NCBI RefSeq assembly: GCF_001417735.1
Contig: NZ_BBUZ01000038.1
Span: forward strand, 62,001 to 126,000
Direction: 5' to 3'
DNA length: 64,000 bases
From: Streptomyces sp. NBRC 110028
GTDB lineage: Bacteria > Actinomycetota > Actinomycetes > Streptomycetales > Streptomycetaceae
The notes beneath the pieces are model-generated. The model did not search any database. It was not told where the DNA came from and saw only the letters and a program-made list of their open reading frames with translations. This document shows, piece by piece, positions 44,513-54,067 of the stretch (positions are counted from its first letter, which is position 1; every line of letters starts with the position of its first letter). The translations under genes and the position numbers were made by a program.

Positions 44513-45400
44513 GTGGGCGCGGTGGAGCTTCCCGTGGTCGTCGGGGTCGACGGTTCGGACGCCGCCTCCGACGCGCTGGACTGGGCCGCCGAGATGGCGG
44601 CCCGGCGGCGGCTCCCCCTGCGCATCGTGCACGCCTCCCTGTGGGAGCGGTACGAGGGCTACGTGCCCGCGACGGCCGCCGACCGCCCCACCGAGCGTCT
44701 GTACAGCGAGACCGTGCTGGCCACCGCCGCCGAGCGGGCCGGGCGGCGCGCCCCGGCGCTGAAGGTGATGACCGACCTCGCGGCCGAGGACGCGGTGACC
44801 GCCCTGCTGCGCGCCGGGCAGAGCGCGGAGGCGGTGGTCGTCGGGTCGCGCGGGCGCGGCGAGTTCGCGTCCCTGCTGCTGGGCTCGGTCGGGCTGGGCA
44901 TCGCGGCCCGGGCGTCCTGCCCGGTGATCGTCGTCCGGGGCCGTCCGGAGGGCGTGCGGGGCCGGATGAACCGCGTCGCGGTGGGCATCGCCGAGCGCGA
45001 GCGCCCGGGCGAGCACGACCAAACGCCGCCCTCCCCCGCCGTCGCCTTCGCGCTCCGGGAGGCCCGGCTGCGCGGCTGTGAGCTGGCGGCGGTGCACGCC
45101 TGGCGCTGCGCGGGGCCGGAGGACCACGGGCCGCACGAGGACCACGCCGGGCACGCCGCCGAGCTGCTGGACGAGGCGCTGGGCGGGGTGACGGAGATGG
45201 CACGGCCGCCCGTCCCCGTGGCCTACCGCGCGGTCGAGGGCCCGGCCCGCAAGGCGCTGCTGGAGGCGTCGGACCTCGCCGATCTGCTGGTGGTGGGCGC
45301 CCGGCGGCGGCAGGGGCACTTCGGCATGCAGCTGGGCCTGGTCAACCACGCCGTACTGCACCACGCCCGCTGCCCGGTGGCCGTGGTCCCGCAGCCCTGA
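44513..45400 (+). CDS. Tandem universal stress protein
   Basis: 295 residues: two UspA domains. The first keeps the ATP-binding motif G-2x-G-9x-G(S/T) (VVVGSRGRGEFASLLLGSVG) and the N-terminal VVVGVDGS; the second has VVGARRRQGHFGMQLGLVN, in which the GS/T step is lost, so only the first domain should bind ATP. USPs of this layout belong to the DosR/OsdR regulons of actinobacteria. Start GTG 44513 follows AGGAGAGG. Followed after 64 bases by the frameshifted sensor kinase gene. Confidence 0.9.
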   Translation: MGAVELPVVVGVDGSDAASDALDWAAEMAARRRLPLRIVHASLWERYEGYVPATAADRPTERLYSETVLATAAERAGRRAPALKVMTDLAAEDAVTALLRAGQSAEAVVVGSRGRGEFASLLLGSVGLGIAARASCPVIVVRGRPEGVRGRMNRVAVGIAERERPGEHDQTPPSPAVAFALREARLRGCELAAVHAWRCAGPEDHGPHEDHAGHAAELLDEALGGVTEMARPPVPVAYRAVEGPARKALLEASDLADLLVVGARRRQGHFGMQLGLVNHAVLHHARCPVAVVPQP

Positions 45401-45464
45401 TGGTCCCCCCTCGATACGCTGTGCCGCGCGGTGACGACGGTGGGGGACCAAAGGGGGGAACGGC

Positions 45465-47218
45465 GTGTCGGGCACGGCGGATCAGGGGCGTCATCCCGCG
45501 CTGCCTCAACTCCGGCTGGATCAGCTCCTGGACGAGCTGCAGGCGCGGCTGGACGCCGCGCGGGCCACGCGGGGGCGGACGCACAGCCTGCTGGAGGCCG
45601 TGCTCAGCGTGGGCCGTGAGCGGGACCTGAAGCAGGTGCTGCGGAGGATCGTGGAGGCGGCGGTGCTGCTGGCGGACGCGGAGTACGGGGCGCTGGGCGT
45701 GGTCGACCGCCACCGGCTGTCGCAGTTCCTGCCGGTGGGCACAGCGGAGGATCTCGCGCACCGGATCGGCCCGCTGCCGAGCGGCCACGGCCTGCTGGGC
45801 GAGCTGATCCGCCATCCGCAGCCGCTGCGGCTGACCGATTTATCCGAGCATCCGGCGAGCCATGGCTTCCCGGCGCACCATCCGCCGACGCGCTCGTCCC
45901 TGGGGGTGCCGATCCGGGTCCCGGGATCAGGTGTTCGGCAATCTGTACCTCACGGAGAAGCGCGGTGGCGCGCGGTTCGACCCCGATGACGAGGCGGTGC
46001 TGACCACCTTGTCGGCCCCCGCCGGGGTGGCCATCGACAACGCCCGGCTGTACCACGAGAGCCGCCGCCGGGAGCAGTGGCTGGAGGCGCTGGGGGTGAT
46101 CACCCGCACACTGTCGGCGGGCACTCCGGCGGCCGAGGTGCTGAGTCTGGTCGCCCGGCCGGCCCTCCAGGTCTCGCTGGCCGATTCGGCGGCCATCCTG
46201 CTGCCCGCTCCGGGCACGGACAGCCTGATGGTGGAGGTCGCCGAGGGACATGACGCGGAGCGCATCAGCAGTCTGGTGGTGCCGTCCGGCGGCTCGCTGG
46301 CCGGTCTCGCGGTGCGCACCGGGCGGCCCGCGGTGGCGAGCGACGTACGGACCGATTCCCGGGCGCGGGCCCGGCCGCTGCCGGACCAGGAGCGCGAGTT
46401 CGGCCCGCTGGTGGCCGTACCGCTGGTCGCCCACGAGCGGTCCACCGGGGCGCTGCGGCTGTGCCGGCTGGCGGGGCGGCCCGCGTTCGACGACCACGAG
46501 GTGGAGCTGCTGTCGGGCTTCGCCGCGCAGGCGGCGCTCACGCTCGAACTGGCCCGGCACCGTGCCGAGTCCGAGCATCTGGCGCTGCTGCACGACCGCG
46601 ACCGGATCGCCCGTGACCTGCACGATCTGGCGATCCAGCGGCTGTTCGCGACGGGTCTGACGCTGCAGGGCGCGAGTCGGCTGATCGAGCATCCGGAGGC
46701 GGGTGAGCGGGTCGGCAGGGCGGTGGACGACCTGGACGGGACGATCAAGATCATCCGATCGACGATCTTCGCGCTGCGGGCGGTCGGGGACGAGGACGGT
46801 GAACCGGCCACCCCGCGGCGGCGGCTGGTGAAGGCCGTGCGGTCGGCGTCGGACAGGCTTCACGCCGTCGCTTCCGATGGACGGACCGGTCGACACCGAT
46901 GTGCCGGACGAGACCGGCGATCAGGCGCCGGCGGTGCTCGCCGAGGCGCTGAGCAACACCGTCCGGCACGCGCACGCCCAGCGGGTCGACGTACGGTTCA
47001 CGGTCGGCGCGGATGTCGTTCTCACCGTCACCGACAATGGGGTGGGCATCGGCGGCGCGGCCCCCAGCGGCGGGCTGGTCAACACGCGGTCGCGGGCCGA
47101 GCTGCTGGGCGGCACGCCGAGCATCGAGGCGCCCGAGGCGGGCGGCACCCGGGTGGTGTGGCGCGTGCCACGGGCCGCGCCCGGCCCCGCGGGCGCGGCG
47201 AATGGGTTCAGCCCGTGA
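45465..47218 (+). pseudogene. Frameshifted DevS/OsdK-like GAF sensor histidine kinase
   Basis: Three consecutive frames together encode one DevS-like kinase: two GAF domains (VLSVGRERDLKQVLRRIVEA and the segment from VFGNLYLTEKRGG on), a HisKA_3 region with the phosphorylated His in DRDRIARDLHDLAIQRLFATG, the N box EALSNTVRHAHA and the G box VTDNGVGIGG. First break: an extra C in the CCC at 45920-45922 within the first GAF domain, which otherwise would read VPIRVRDQVFGNLYL. Second break: at about 46853-46858, where frame 3 resumes as GFTPSLPMDGPVDTDVPD. Residue 126 (45840-45842) is TTA. The gene starts near GTG/ATG 45465 after the stress protein. If the breaks are real, no intact kinase is made. 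Confidence 0.8.
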
Positions 47219-47300
47219 TATGGCTCTCTCTTCACCGAATTCGCGCATATCCGGCCTGCCATGCGGTATCCACGAACGGGGAAGGGGGTTGTCGAAAGAC

Positions 47301-47912
47301 GTGCGGATGATACGAATGATCAAGGGCTTGTGGCGTTGGCGGCGTAACCCGCTGCGCCGTAGGACCGATGTCGCGGAGGCGTACGCGGCGCTGGTCGCCG
47401 CGGTGCTGATCGTGCTCGCGGCCCCGGCCACGGGCTGGGCGGCGGGTTCCCTGGCGCATGGGGCTCTGGAGAGAACCGCGCAGGAGCAGCGCGCCGAGCG
47501 CCATGTCGTGACGGCGACCGTGACCAAGGTGCTGCCGCAGCCACCCATCGACTCCGACCCCGAGACCGCCTCCGCGCGTGACGCCCACCGCCGGGTCCTC
47601 GCCAGCTGGACGGGCCCGGACGGCAGCAGGCACCAGGGCACGCTCGGCGCCCACCCGGGCGCCGACGCGGGCGAGACGTTCCGTATCTGGACGGACGACC
47701 AGGGCCGGCTGAGGAGCCGTCCGCTGGACTCGGCCACCACGACCACCCACGCTGTGCTGGCCGGGATCGGCGCGGGCGCGGCGATCGCCGGGCTGGTCGA
47801 CGGTGTGCGGCGGCTGTTCGTATGGCGGCTGGTGCGCCGGCGGTACGCCCAGTGGGACATCGCATGGGCGCGGGCCGGTCAGGACTGGGGCCGGGCCGAC
47901 GCGGGCAGTTGA
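47301..47912 (+). CDS. Rv1733c-like two-helix membrane protein
   Basis: 203 residues. A basic N terminus (LWRWRRNPLRRRTDVAEAY) precedes a first membrane helix (ALVAAVLIVLAAPATGWAAG); about 120 extracytoplasmic residues follow, then a second helix and a C-terminal RLVRRRYAQWDIAWARAG tail. This is the layout of the DosR-regulon protein Rv1733c of Mycobacterium, of unknown role. Start GTG 47301; ATG 47307 is possible. It ends ten bases before a strong terminator, so it closes the DevR-type island. Confidence 0.82.
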   Translation: MRMIRMIKGLWRWRRNPLRRRTDVAEAYAALVAAVLIVLAAPATGWAAGSLAHGALERTAQEQRAERHVVTATVTKVLPQPPIDSDPETASARDAHRRVLASWTGPDGSRHQGTLGAHPGADAGETFRIWTDDQGRLRSRPLDSATTTTHAVLAGIGAGAAIAGLVDGVRRLFVWRLVRRRYAQWDIAWARAGQDWGRADAGS

Positions 47913-47922
47913 CGCGGACAGT

Positions 47923-47958
47923 ACGGCGCGAGCCGGGCATCGTCCCGGCTCGCGCCGT
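47923..47958 (+). terminator. Terminator after the Rv1733c-like gene
   Basis: Perfect 15-bp arms (47923-47937, ACGGCGCGAGCCGGG; 47944-47958) with a six-base loop. Confidence 0.85.
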
Positions 47959-48100
47959 GTCACCACAACACCTCGTGCGCCGGTCCTTCCGGGCAGGTCA
48001 ACTCGGCGTGCTCCGCGCACGCTACGGTGGGGCCTTCACGTGAACAGCGGCACAGTCGCGCACATCCGGCATACGCACGAGGTGGGGGCACAGCAGCACC

Positions 48101-50554
48101 ATGGCACAGGGCTCGGTCGTCCAGGTGACGCACAGCGGAACGTCGCGGTGGCGACGCCGCACCGGAGAGTACGCCTCCCTCGCCGCGGCCCTGGAGGCCG
48201 CCGGGGACGGTGACGTGCTCTCCATCTCGCCCGGCACCTACCGCGAGAATCTGGTGGTGGGGCGGGCCGTCACCCTGCGCGGCCCCGAGGGCTCCTCGCG
48301 CGGCTCGGTGCGGATCGCTCCCGCCGACGGCGTCGCGCTGACGATACGCGCGTCCGCGGTGGTCCAGGATCTGCATGTCGAGGGCATGGACTCGGCGTCG
48401 CCCGCGCTGCTGGTCGAGGAGGGCACCCCGGAGCTGACGGACGTACGGGTCGCGACCCGCTCCGCCGTCGGCATCGAGGTGCGCGGCGGCGCCCGGCCGA
48501 CCGTGCGGCGCTGCACCGTGGACAACCCGGCGGGCGTGGGCCTGAGCGTGCTGGACGGCGCGGGCGGGGTGTTCGAGGAGTGCGAGGTGATGGCGGCCGG
48601 GCAGTCCGGGGTCGCGGTGCGCGGCGGCGCCCGCCCGCGCCTGGAGCGGTGCCGGATCCACCACTCCTCGGGCGCCGGGGTCACCCTCACCGGCGAGGGC
48701 AGCTCGCTGGAGGCCGTCGGCTGCGAGGTGTACGAGATCCGGGGCGCCGGGGTGACGGTCTCCTCGCGGGCGACCGGGCACCTCACCGACTGCCGGGTGC
48801 ACCGCACGACGGGCGACGGCGTCAACCTGGACACCGACGCCGTGCTCACGCTCGCGGACTGCGAGATCCACGACGTCCCGGAGAACGCGGTCGACCTGCG
48901 GTCCCGTTCGGTGCTGACGATGACCCGCTCGACGGTGCGCCGGTTCGGGCGCAACGGACTGTCGGTGTGGGATCCGGGCACCCGGGTGGACGCCAACCAG
49001 TGCGAGCTGCACGAGAGCACGGGCGACTATCCGGCCGTGTGGGTGAGCGACGGCGCCACGGCCGTGCTCGACTCGTGCCGGGTGCGGGACGTGCCGGACG
49101 CGCTGTTCGTGCTGGACCGCGGCTCGCGCGTGGACGTCGTCGACAGCGATCTGTCGCAGGTGCGCAACACGGCGGTGTCGGTGAGCGACGGGGCGACCGC
49201 GCAGCTGGACGACTGCCGGATCCGGGAGACGGCCACCGGCGCCTGGTTCCGCGACCACGGCAGCGGCGGCACCCTGGCGAACTGCACCATCGACGGCGCC
49301 TCGACCGGGGTGATCGTCACCAAGGGCGCCGATCCGACGGTCGAGCGCACCACGGTCTCCTCGCCGACGGAGGCCGGGTTCTATGTGTCCGCCGAGGGAC
49401 GCGGCACCTTCACCGGCTGCCGGGTGACGGGCAGCAGCGGCTACGGCTTCCACATCATCGACGGCTGCCGCACCACCCTGACCCGGTGCCGCACCGAGCG
49501 GTGCGCGCGCGGCGGTTACGAGTTCTCCGAGGCGGGCCCGGCCGTCGAGGACTGCACGAGCGACGAGAGCGCCACCACCGCCGTCACCACCCCGGCGACC
49601 GCCCCCGCCCTCCCGGCGGCGCCCGCCGTGGAGACCGCCGCCTCGACGGGCGGGCTGCTGGGCGGCATCCCGGCGCAGCGCGCGACCCAGCCCCCGGCCG
49701 TGACGGCCGCGTCCGGCGCTCCCGCCGCCGAGCCGGTGTCGGTGCGGCCCTCCACGACGGTGCTGGGCGAACTGGACGCGCTGGTCGGTCTGGAGAGCGT
49801 CAAGCGCGAGGTGCGCGCCCTCACCGACATGATCGAGGTCGGCCGGCGGCGGCAGGAGGCCGGGCTGAAGGCCGCCTCGGTCCGCCGCCACCTGGTCTTC
49901 ACCGGCTCCCCCGGCACCGGCAAGACGACGGTCGCCCGGCTCTACGGCGAGATCCTGGCCTCCCTGGGGGTGCTGGAGCGCGGCCACCTGGTGGAGGTCT
50001 CCCGGGTGGACCTGGTCGGCGAGCACATCGGCTCGACGGCGATCCGCACCCAGGAGGCGTTCGACCGGGCGCGCGGCGGGGTGCTGTTCATCGACGAGGC
50101 GTACGCGCTCTCGCCCGAGGACTCCGGCCGGGACTTCGGGCGCGAGGCGATCGACACCCTGGTGAAGCTGATGGAGGACCACCGGGACTCGGTGGTGGTC
50201 ATCGTCGCCGGGTACACCGCGGAGATGGAGCGCTTCCTGTCCGTCAACCCCGGGGTGGCGTCCCGCTTCTCCCGCACCATCACCTTCGGCGACTACGCGC
50301 CCGAGGAGCTGCTGCGGATCGTGGAGCAGCAGGCCGACGACCAGGAGTACCGGATCGGCGAGGGCGCCTCGGAGGCGCTGCTGAAGTACTTCACGGCGCT
50401 CCCGAAGGGCCCGGCGTTCGGCAACGGCCGCACCGCCCGGCAGACCTTCGAGGCGATGGTGGAGCGGCACGCGGGCCGGGTCGCCCAGCTGAGCGACCCG
50501 ACCACCGATGACCTCACCCTGCTCTACCCGGAGGATCTGCCCGAACTGCTCTGA
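48101..50554 (+). CDS. Beta-helix/AAA+ fusion ATPase (SpoVK/EccA-like)
   Basis: 817 residues. The first 40 resemble a pectate-lyase-like cap; residues about 45-500 are a right-handed parallel beta-helix of about 20 short repeats, each around 23 residues, with recurring GxxxxxxxC..C.. and SGxGV patterns. A Ala/Pro linker at about 500-550 joins a C-terminal AAA+ domain of the CbxX/SpoVK type: Walker A GSPGTGKTT near residue 601, Walker B VLFIDEAYAL near 661 and sensor residues after. EccA of type VII secretion and SpoVK use the same ATPase with an N-terminal TPR instead. No ESX gene is nearby. Start ATG 48101; overlaps the convergent gene by 31 bases. Confidence 0.85.
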   Translation: MAQGSVVQVTHSGTSRWRRRTGEYASLAAALEAAGDGDVLSISPGTYRENLVVGRAVTLRGPEGSSRGSVRIAPADGVALTIRASAVVQDLHVEGMDSASPALLVEEGTPELTDVRVATRSAVGIEVRGGARPTVRRCTVDNPAGVGLSVLDGAGGVFEECEVMAAGQSGVAVRGGARPRLERCRIHHSSGAGVTLTGEGSSLEAVGCEVYEIRGAGVTVSSRATGHLTDCRVHRTTGDGVNLDTDAVLTLADCEIHDVPENAVDLRSRSVLTMTRSTVRRFGRNGLSVWDPGTRVDANQCELHESTGDYPAVWVSDGATAVLDSCRVRDVPDALFVLDRGSRVDVVDSDLSQVRNTAVSVSDGATAQLDDCRIRETATGAWFRDHGSGGTLANCTIDGASTGVIVTKGADPTVERTTVSSPTEAGFYVSAEGRGTFTGCRVTGSSGYGFHIIDGCRTTLTRCRTERCARGGYEFSEAGPAVEDCTSDESATTAVTTPATAPALPAAPAVETAASTGGLLGGIPAQRATQPPAVTAASGAPAAEPVSVRPSTTVLGELDALVGLESVKREVRALTDMIEVGRRRQEAGLKAASVRRHLVFTGSPGTGKTTVARLYGEILASLGVLERGHLVEVSRVDLVGEHIGSTAIRTQEAFDRARGGVLFIDEAYALSPEDSGRDFGREAIDTLVKLMEDHRDSVVVIVAGYTAEMERFLSVNPGVASRFSRTITFGDYAPEELLRIVEQQADDQEYRIGEGASEALLKYFTALPKGPAFGNGRTARQTFEAMVERHAGRVAQLSDPTTDDLTLLYPEDLPELL

Positions 50555-52959
50555 GCGGATTCGGTGTCGCCGTGGGCCGGTCCGGAATCGCTCCGGGCCG
50601 GTTGCGGTACGGCCGCGCAGCCGCAGGGTGTTCCCTCGGGGATCCGGGCGAGCAGTTCGGCCCGCTCCTGGTCGAAGGCCGGGTCCGCCTGGTACTCGGA
50701 GTGCCCCAGGATCGGTGCGGGCAGCGGGTGTTCGGCGGTGCGGCCGTAGGCGAGCGGGTCCTTGAAGGCGTCGCAGTCCACCTCGGGCCCGGTGCCGTCG
50801 GGCAGCCGGATCGGGCCGCCGATGGGGTCGGTGCGGCGCCACAGGTTGCGCCAGCACCGCACCTCGCCGTGGAGCGAGCGGAGTTGGGCGGGGCCGAAGT
50901 AGGCGGGGAACCAGCGTCCGTACAGCCGCTCCAGCGGTGAGCCGTAGGTGAGCAGCGCGATCTGGGCGCGGGTGCGCAGGTCGACCTGCCAGACCGCGGC
51001 GGCGGCCAGCACGCTGCCCTGGGAGTGCCCGGAGATGACGAGGCGGCCGCCGTAGGTGCGGGTCCAGGTCTCCATCCGCCAGGTCAGGTCGGGGACGGCG
51101 CGCTCGGCGTAGCAGGGCGGGGCGAAGGGGTGCGCGGCGCGCGGCCAGAAGGTGCCGACGTCCCACAGGATGCCGATGGTGCGCCGGGCGGACGGGCTGC
51201 GGTAGGCGCGGCGGGCCCAGGTGACCAGCATCAGTACGGCGAAGCCCATCATCCAGGAGCCGAGCGCCTGTGCGGTCTGGGTGGCCGCGTCCACGATGCT
51301 CGGGGTGTCGTCGGCGGCCCGCCCCGGCACCTCGTTGGTGGCCAGGGCCCCGGCGACCGCGAGCCCTCCGAGCAGCAGGGCGAGCAGGGCGACGGGGCCG
51401 ACGAGCCAGGGGGCGGAGTCGGTGAGCCCGGCGCGGGCGATCGTGCCGGCGATCCGGCGGGTGCGCACCGCGTCGGCCGTTTCCCCCGGATAGCTGTCCA
51501 GGACGTCGGGGATGAGGCGTTCGCGGATCCGCCAGGCCCGCAGGGCGAAGATCACGGCCAGCAGCAGGATCATCAGCAGTAACACCGGTATGGCCGTGGC
51601 CCACCAGGACAGCAGGATGGGAGGCGCGATGGTGCCGCCCTCGCCCGGGGTGGCGCCGCCGTCCAGCCAGTCGGCGATGCGCTGTGCGAGGCCGCCCGCG
51701 AGCACCGAGCCGAGTCCGCAGGCGAGCGTGGCGACGGCGGGACCGGCCAGCCCGCGCAGCGGGGTGCGCGGGGTGGGCCCCTCCCGGTACAGGACCACGG
51801 CGCACACCGCGATGGCCACGATGAGCGCGCCCTGCGCGATCGCGATCACGGAGAACGTCTGGTCCCCGGGGAGCCTTCCGTGGGAGACCCAGCGGGGGCG
51901 GGACCAGCCCGCGTACAGCAGGGCGAGCACCAGCACGCCGAGCGCGGCGCCGGGCAGCGCGGTGATGGTGAGGCGGTCCAGTCCGCTGTCGGTCTTGGTC
52001 TCGCTGCGGCCGCGGCGGCACACCACGTACACCACCACGCAGCCACCGGCCACCACCAGGGTCAGCAGCGTCCCGCCCAGGGCGGCCGACGGGGCGCCGC
52101 CGACGCTTCCGCGGTCGTACCCGGCGGTGGCCGCGGTGACGGCCGCGGCGATCGTCAGGAATCCGGCGGCGGTGTGGGCGGCGCGCAGCCGGGCGACGAT
52201 CCGGCGGCCGTACCAGAAGCCCGGCAGGCACAGCGCGGGGCGGTTTTCCGACTCGGGGCAGGTCTCGTCCACCGGCAGCTCCAGCGGCGCCTGCGACTCG
52301 TACGCGCTCCAGGTGCGGTTGGACAGGTACCACAGCAGGCCGACCAGGGCCGCCGGTACGACGGCTGCGAGGGCGAGCCGGCGGCCGGGCTGGCTCCACC
52401 AGCCGTCGTCACCGGCGGACAGGAAGCCGAGCCAGGTGCCGTCGGAGCAGTCGGGCGTGCCCGCGCACTGCCAGGCGACCAGGTCGAGGGCCACCTCGCA
52501 GGCCCCGGCGATCAGCAGCACGGTCAGGCTGAGCGCGACCAGGCGCACCAGCAGGCCGTAGGTGCGCACGGTCCGCTCCCGCCGGTCGGCCGCAGGGCGC
52601 ATCCAGTGCGCCAGGTTGACGACCATGAAGGGCAGCAGGAGCAGCCACAGGGCGCGGGCGCCGTTGCCGGAGGTGAGGTTGGACCAGACGTACGCCTCGC
52701 GGACCGGGGCGTCCTGGTAGTCCTCCGGCCGGGACTCGGCGTCCATGTCGTCGATGCGCCGGTAGACCGCGGCGGTCTCGTCGCCGGTGAGCGGGGTGGT
52801 GCGCGGGTCGCTGAGCATCTCCTGGGGGGTGGCGCCGCCGACGCCGTGGACCAGCAGCTCCAGATCGGGGGGCGGTCCGCTGTCCGGGGGCGGCGGCGAC
52901 ACCCCCAGCGTCCGCTCCACCCCCGCTGCCGATGCCCTGGTACCCGTGGTCGATGCCAC
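50524..52959 (-). CDS. Polytopic membrane protein with a serine-hydrolase domain
   Basis: 811 residues. A soluble start with LLVHGVGGATP (an oxyanion-like motif) is followed by about ten membrane helices and a C-terminal soluble region with the nucleophile elbow VISGHSQGSVLAAAA at about residue 655; the last 80 residues are low-complexity. The N-terminal HG motif and the elbow are thus separated by the membrane part, so the hydrolase fold appears interrupted. Substrate unknown. Leu460 is TTA (51580-51582). Start GTG 52959. The C terminus is encoded within the last 31 bases of the opposite AAA+ gene. Confidence 0.75.
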   Translation of the reverse strand: MASTTGTRASAAGVERTLGVSPPPPDSGPPPDLELLVHGVGGATPQEMLSDPRTTPLTGDETAAVYRRIDDMDAESRPEDYQDAPVREAYVWSNLTSGNGARALWLLLLPFMVVNLAHWMRPAADRRERTVRTYGLLVRLVALSLTVLLIAGACEVALDLVAWQCAGTPDCSDGTWLGFLSAGDDGWWSQPGRRLALAAVVPAALVGLLWYLSNRTWSAYESQAPLELPVDETCPESENRPALCLPGFWYGRRIVARLRAAHTAAGFLTIAAAVTAATAGYDRGSVGGAPSAALGGTLLTLVVAGGCVVVYVVCRRGRSETKTDSGLDRLTITALPGAALGVLVLALLYAGWSRPRWVSHGRLPGDQTFSVIAIAQGALIVAIAVCAVVLYREGPTPRTPLRGLAGPAVATLACGLGSVLAGGLAQRIADWLDGGATPGEGGTIAPPILLSWWATAIPVLLLMILLLAVIFALRAWRIRERLIPDVLDSYPGETADAVRTRRIAGTIARAGLTDSAPWLVGPVALLALLLGGLAVAGALATNEVPGRAADDTPSIVDAATQTAQALGSWMMGFAVLMLVTWARRAYRSPSARRTIGILWDVGTFWPRAAHPFAPPCYAERAVPDLTWRMETWTRTYGGRLVISGHSQGSVLAAAAVWQVDLRTRAQIALLTYGSPLERLYGRWFPAYFGPAQLRSLHGEVRCWRNLWRRTDPIGGPIRLPDGTGPEVDCDAFKDPLAYGRTAEHPLPAPILGHSEYQADPAFDQERAELLARIPEGTPCGCAAVPQPARSDSGPAHGDTESAQSSSGRSSG

Positions 52960-53161
52960 CGTGTCCCCCGATCCCGGTGTCCGTGCGGTCGTTCCGTCCC
53001 GGTGTTCGCTCCAGGATTGTGCCCAGCGGGGTGGGACCAGGACCATGACAGGCCGGGCGTGGCGAAATCGTAACCCCCGGTCCTCCGGGGACCTGCTGTC
53101 CGTCCCCCGTGCGAAGATGGCCGCGCGGGCGACACGCGCCGACCGGAAGGGAACGGGCAGG

Positions 53162-54010
53162 GTGAGCGACAACCAGAACCTCCTCGCCGAGCAGCGGCGC
53201 GCCCTGATCCTCGACGAGGTCAGACGGCGCGGTGGAGTGCGGGTCAACGAGCTGACACGCAAGCTCAACGTGTCGGACATGACGGTCCGTCGCGATCTGG
53301 ACGCGCTGGCCCGGATGGGCGTGGTGGAGAAGGTGCACGGCGGCGCGGTGCCGGTCGCCGAGGCGAGCACGTACGAGCCGGGGTTCGAGGCCAAGTCGGG
53401 TCTGGAGCTGAGCGCCAAGGAGGACATCGCGAAGGCCGCCGCCGCGATGGCCGCGCCGGGCACGGCGATCGGGCTGGCCGGGGGTACGACGGCGTTCGCG
53501 CTGGCCCAGCAACTGCTGGAGGTGCCGGATCTGACCGTGGTGACCAACTCGGTCCGGGTGGCGGACGTGTTCTACACCGCGCAGCGGTCGGCGGCGCTCG
53601 GCGGGGCGGCGCCGCGCCCCGGAGCGGCCACCGTGGTGCTCACGGGCGGGGTGCGCACCCCGTCGGACACGCTGGTGGGGCCGGTCGCGGACGCCGCGGT
53701 GCGCTCGCTCCACTTCGATGTGCTCTTCCTCGGGGTGCACGGCATATCGGTCGAGGCCGGGCTGTCCACGCCGAACCTGGCGGAGGCGGAGACCAATCGC
53801 CACTTCGTACGGTCCGCGCGGCGGGTGGTGGTGGTCGCCGACCACACCAAGTGGGGCACGGTGGGGCTGAGTTCGTTCGCCTCGCTGGACCAGGTGGACG
53901 CGCTGGTGACGGACCCGGGGCTGCCGGCCGGGGCGCGCGCCGAGATCGCCGAGTATCTGCCGGAGCTGGTGGTGGCGGGCGAGCCGGCCGAGGCCGCGTC
54001 GGAGTTCTGA
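53162..54010 (+). CDS. DeoR-family transcriptional regulator
   Basis: 282 residues. N-terminal DeoR helix-turn-helix (RRALILDEVRRRGGVRVNELT, then VSDMTVRRDLDALARMGVVEKVHGGAV), followed by the DeoRC sugar-phosphate sensor domain with GLAGGTTAFALAQQL, the TVVTNSV motif, GGVRTPSDTLVGP and HTKWG. Typical of repressors of carbohydrate genes such as GlpR or FruR; no sugar operon is adjacent, so the target is unknown. Start GTG 53162 follows GGAAGGGAA. Divergent from the membrane hydrolase. Confidence 0.88.
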   Translation: MSDNQNLLAEQRRALILDEVRRRGGVRVNELTRKLNVSDMTVRRDLDALARMGVVEKVHGGAVPVAEASTYEPGFEAKSGLELSAKEDIAKAAAAMAAPGTAIGLAGGTTAFALAQQLLEVPDLTVVTNSVRVADVFYTAQRSAALGGAAPRPGAATVVLTGGVRTPSDTLVGPVADAAVRSLHFDVLFLGVHGISVEAGLSTPNLAEAETNRHFVRSARRVVVVADHTKWGTVGLSSFASLDQVDALVTDPGLPAGARAEIAEYLPELVVAGEPAEAASEF

Positions 54011-54023
54011 CGCCGGCGGCACA

Positions 54024-54052
54024 CGCACATCTGACGGTGCGACAGATGTGCG
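54024..54052. repeat. Inverted repeat between DeoR and SRPBCC genes
   Basis: Ten-base perfect arms CGCACATCTG (54024-54033) and CAGATGTGCG (54043-54052) with a nine-base spacer. It lies 14 bases after the DeoR stop and 16 before the next start. It may be a weak terminator, or an operator for the SRPBCC gene. Confidence 0.5.
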
Positions 54053-54067
54053 GCTATGGTTGCCCCC

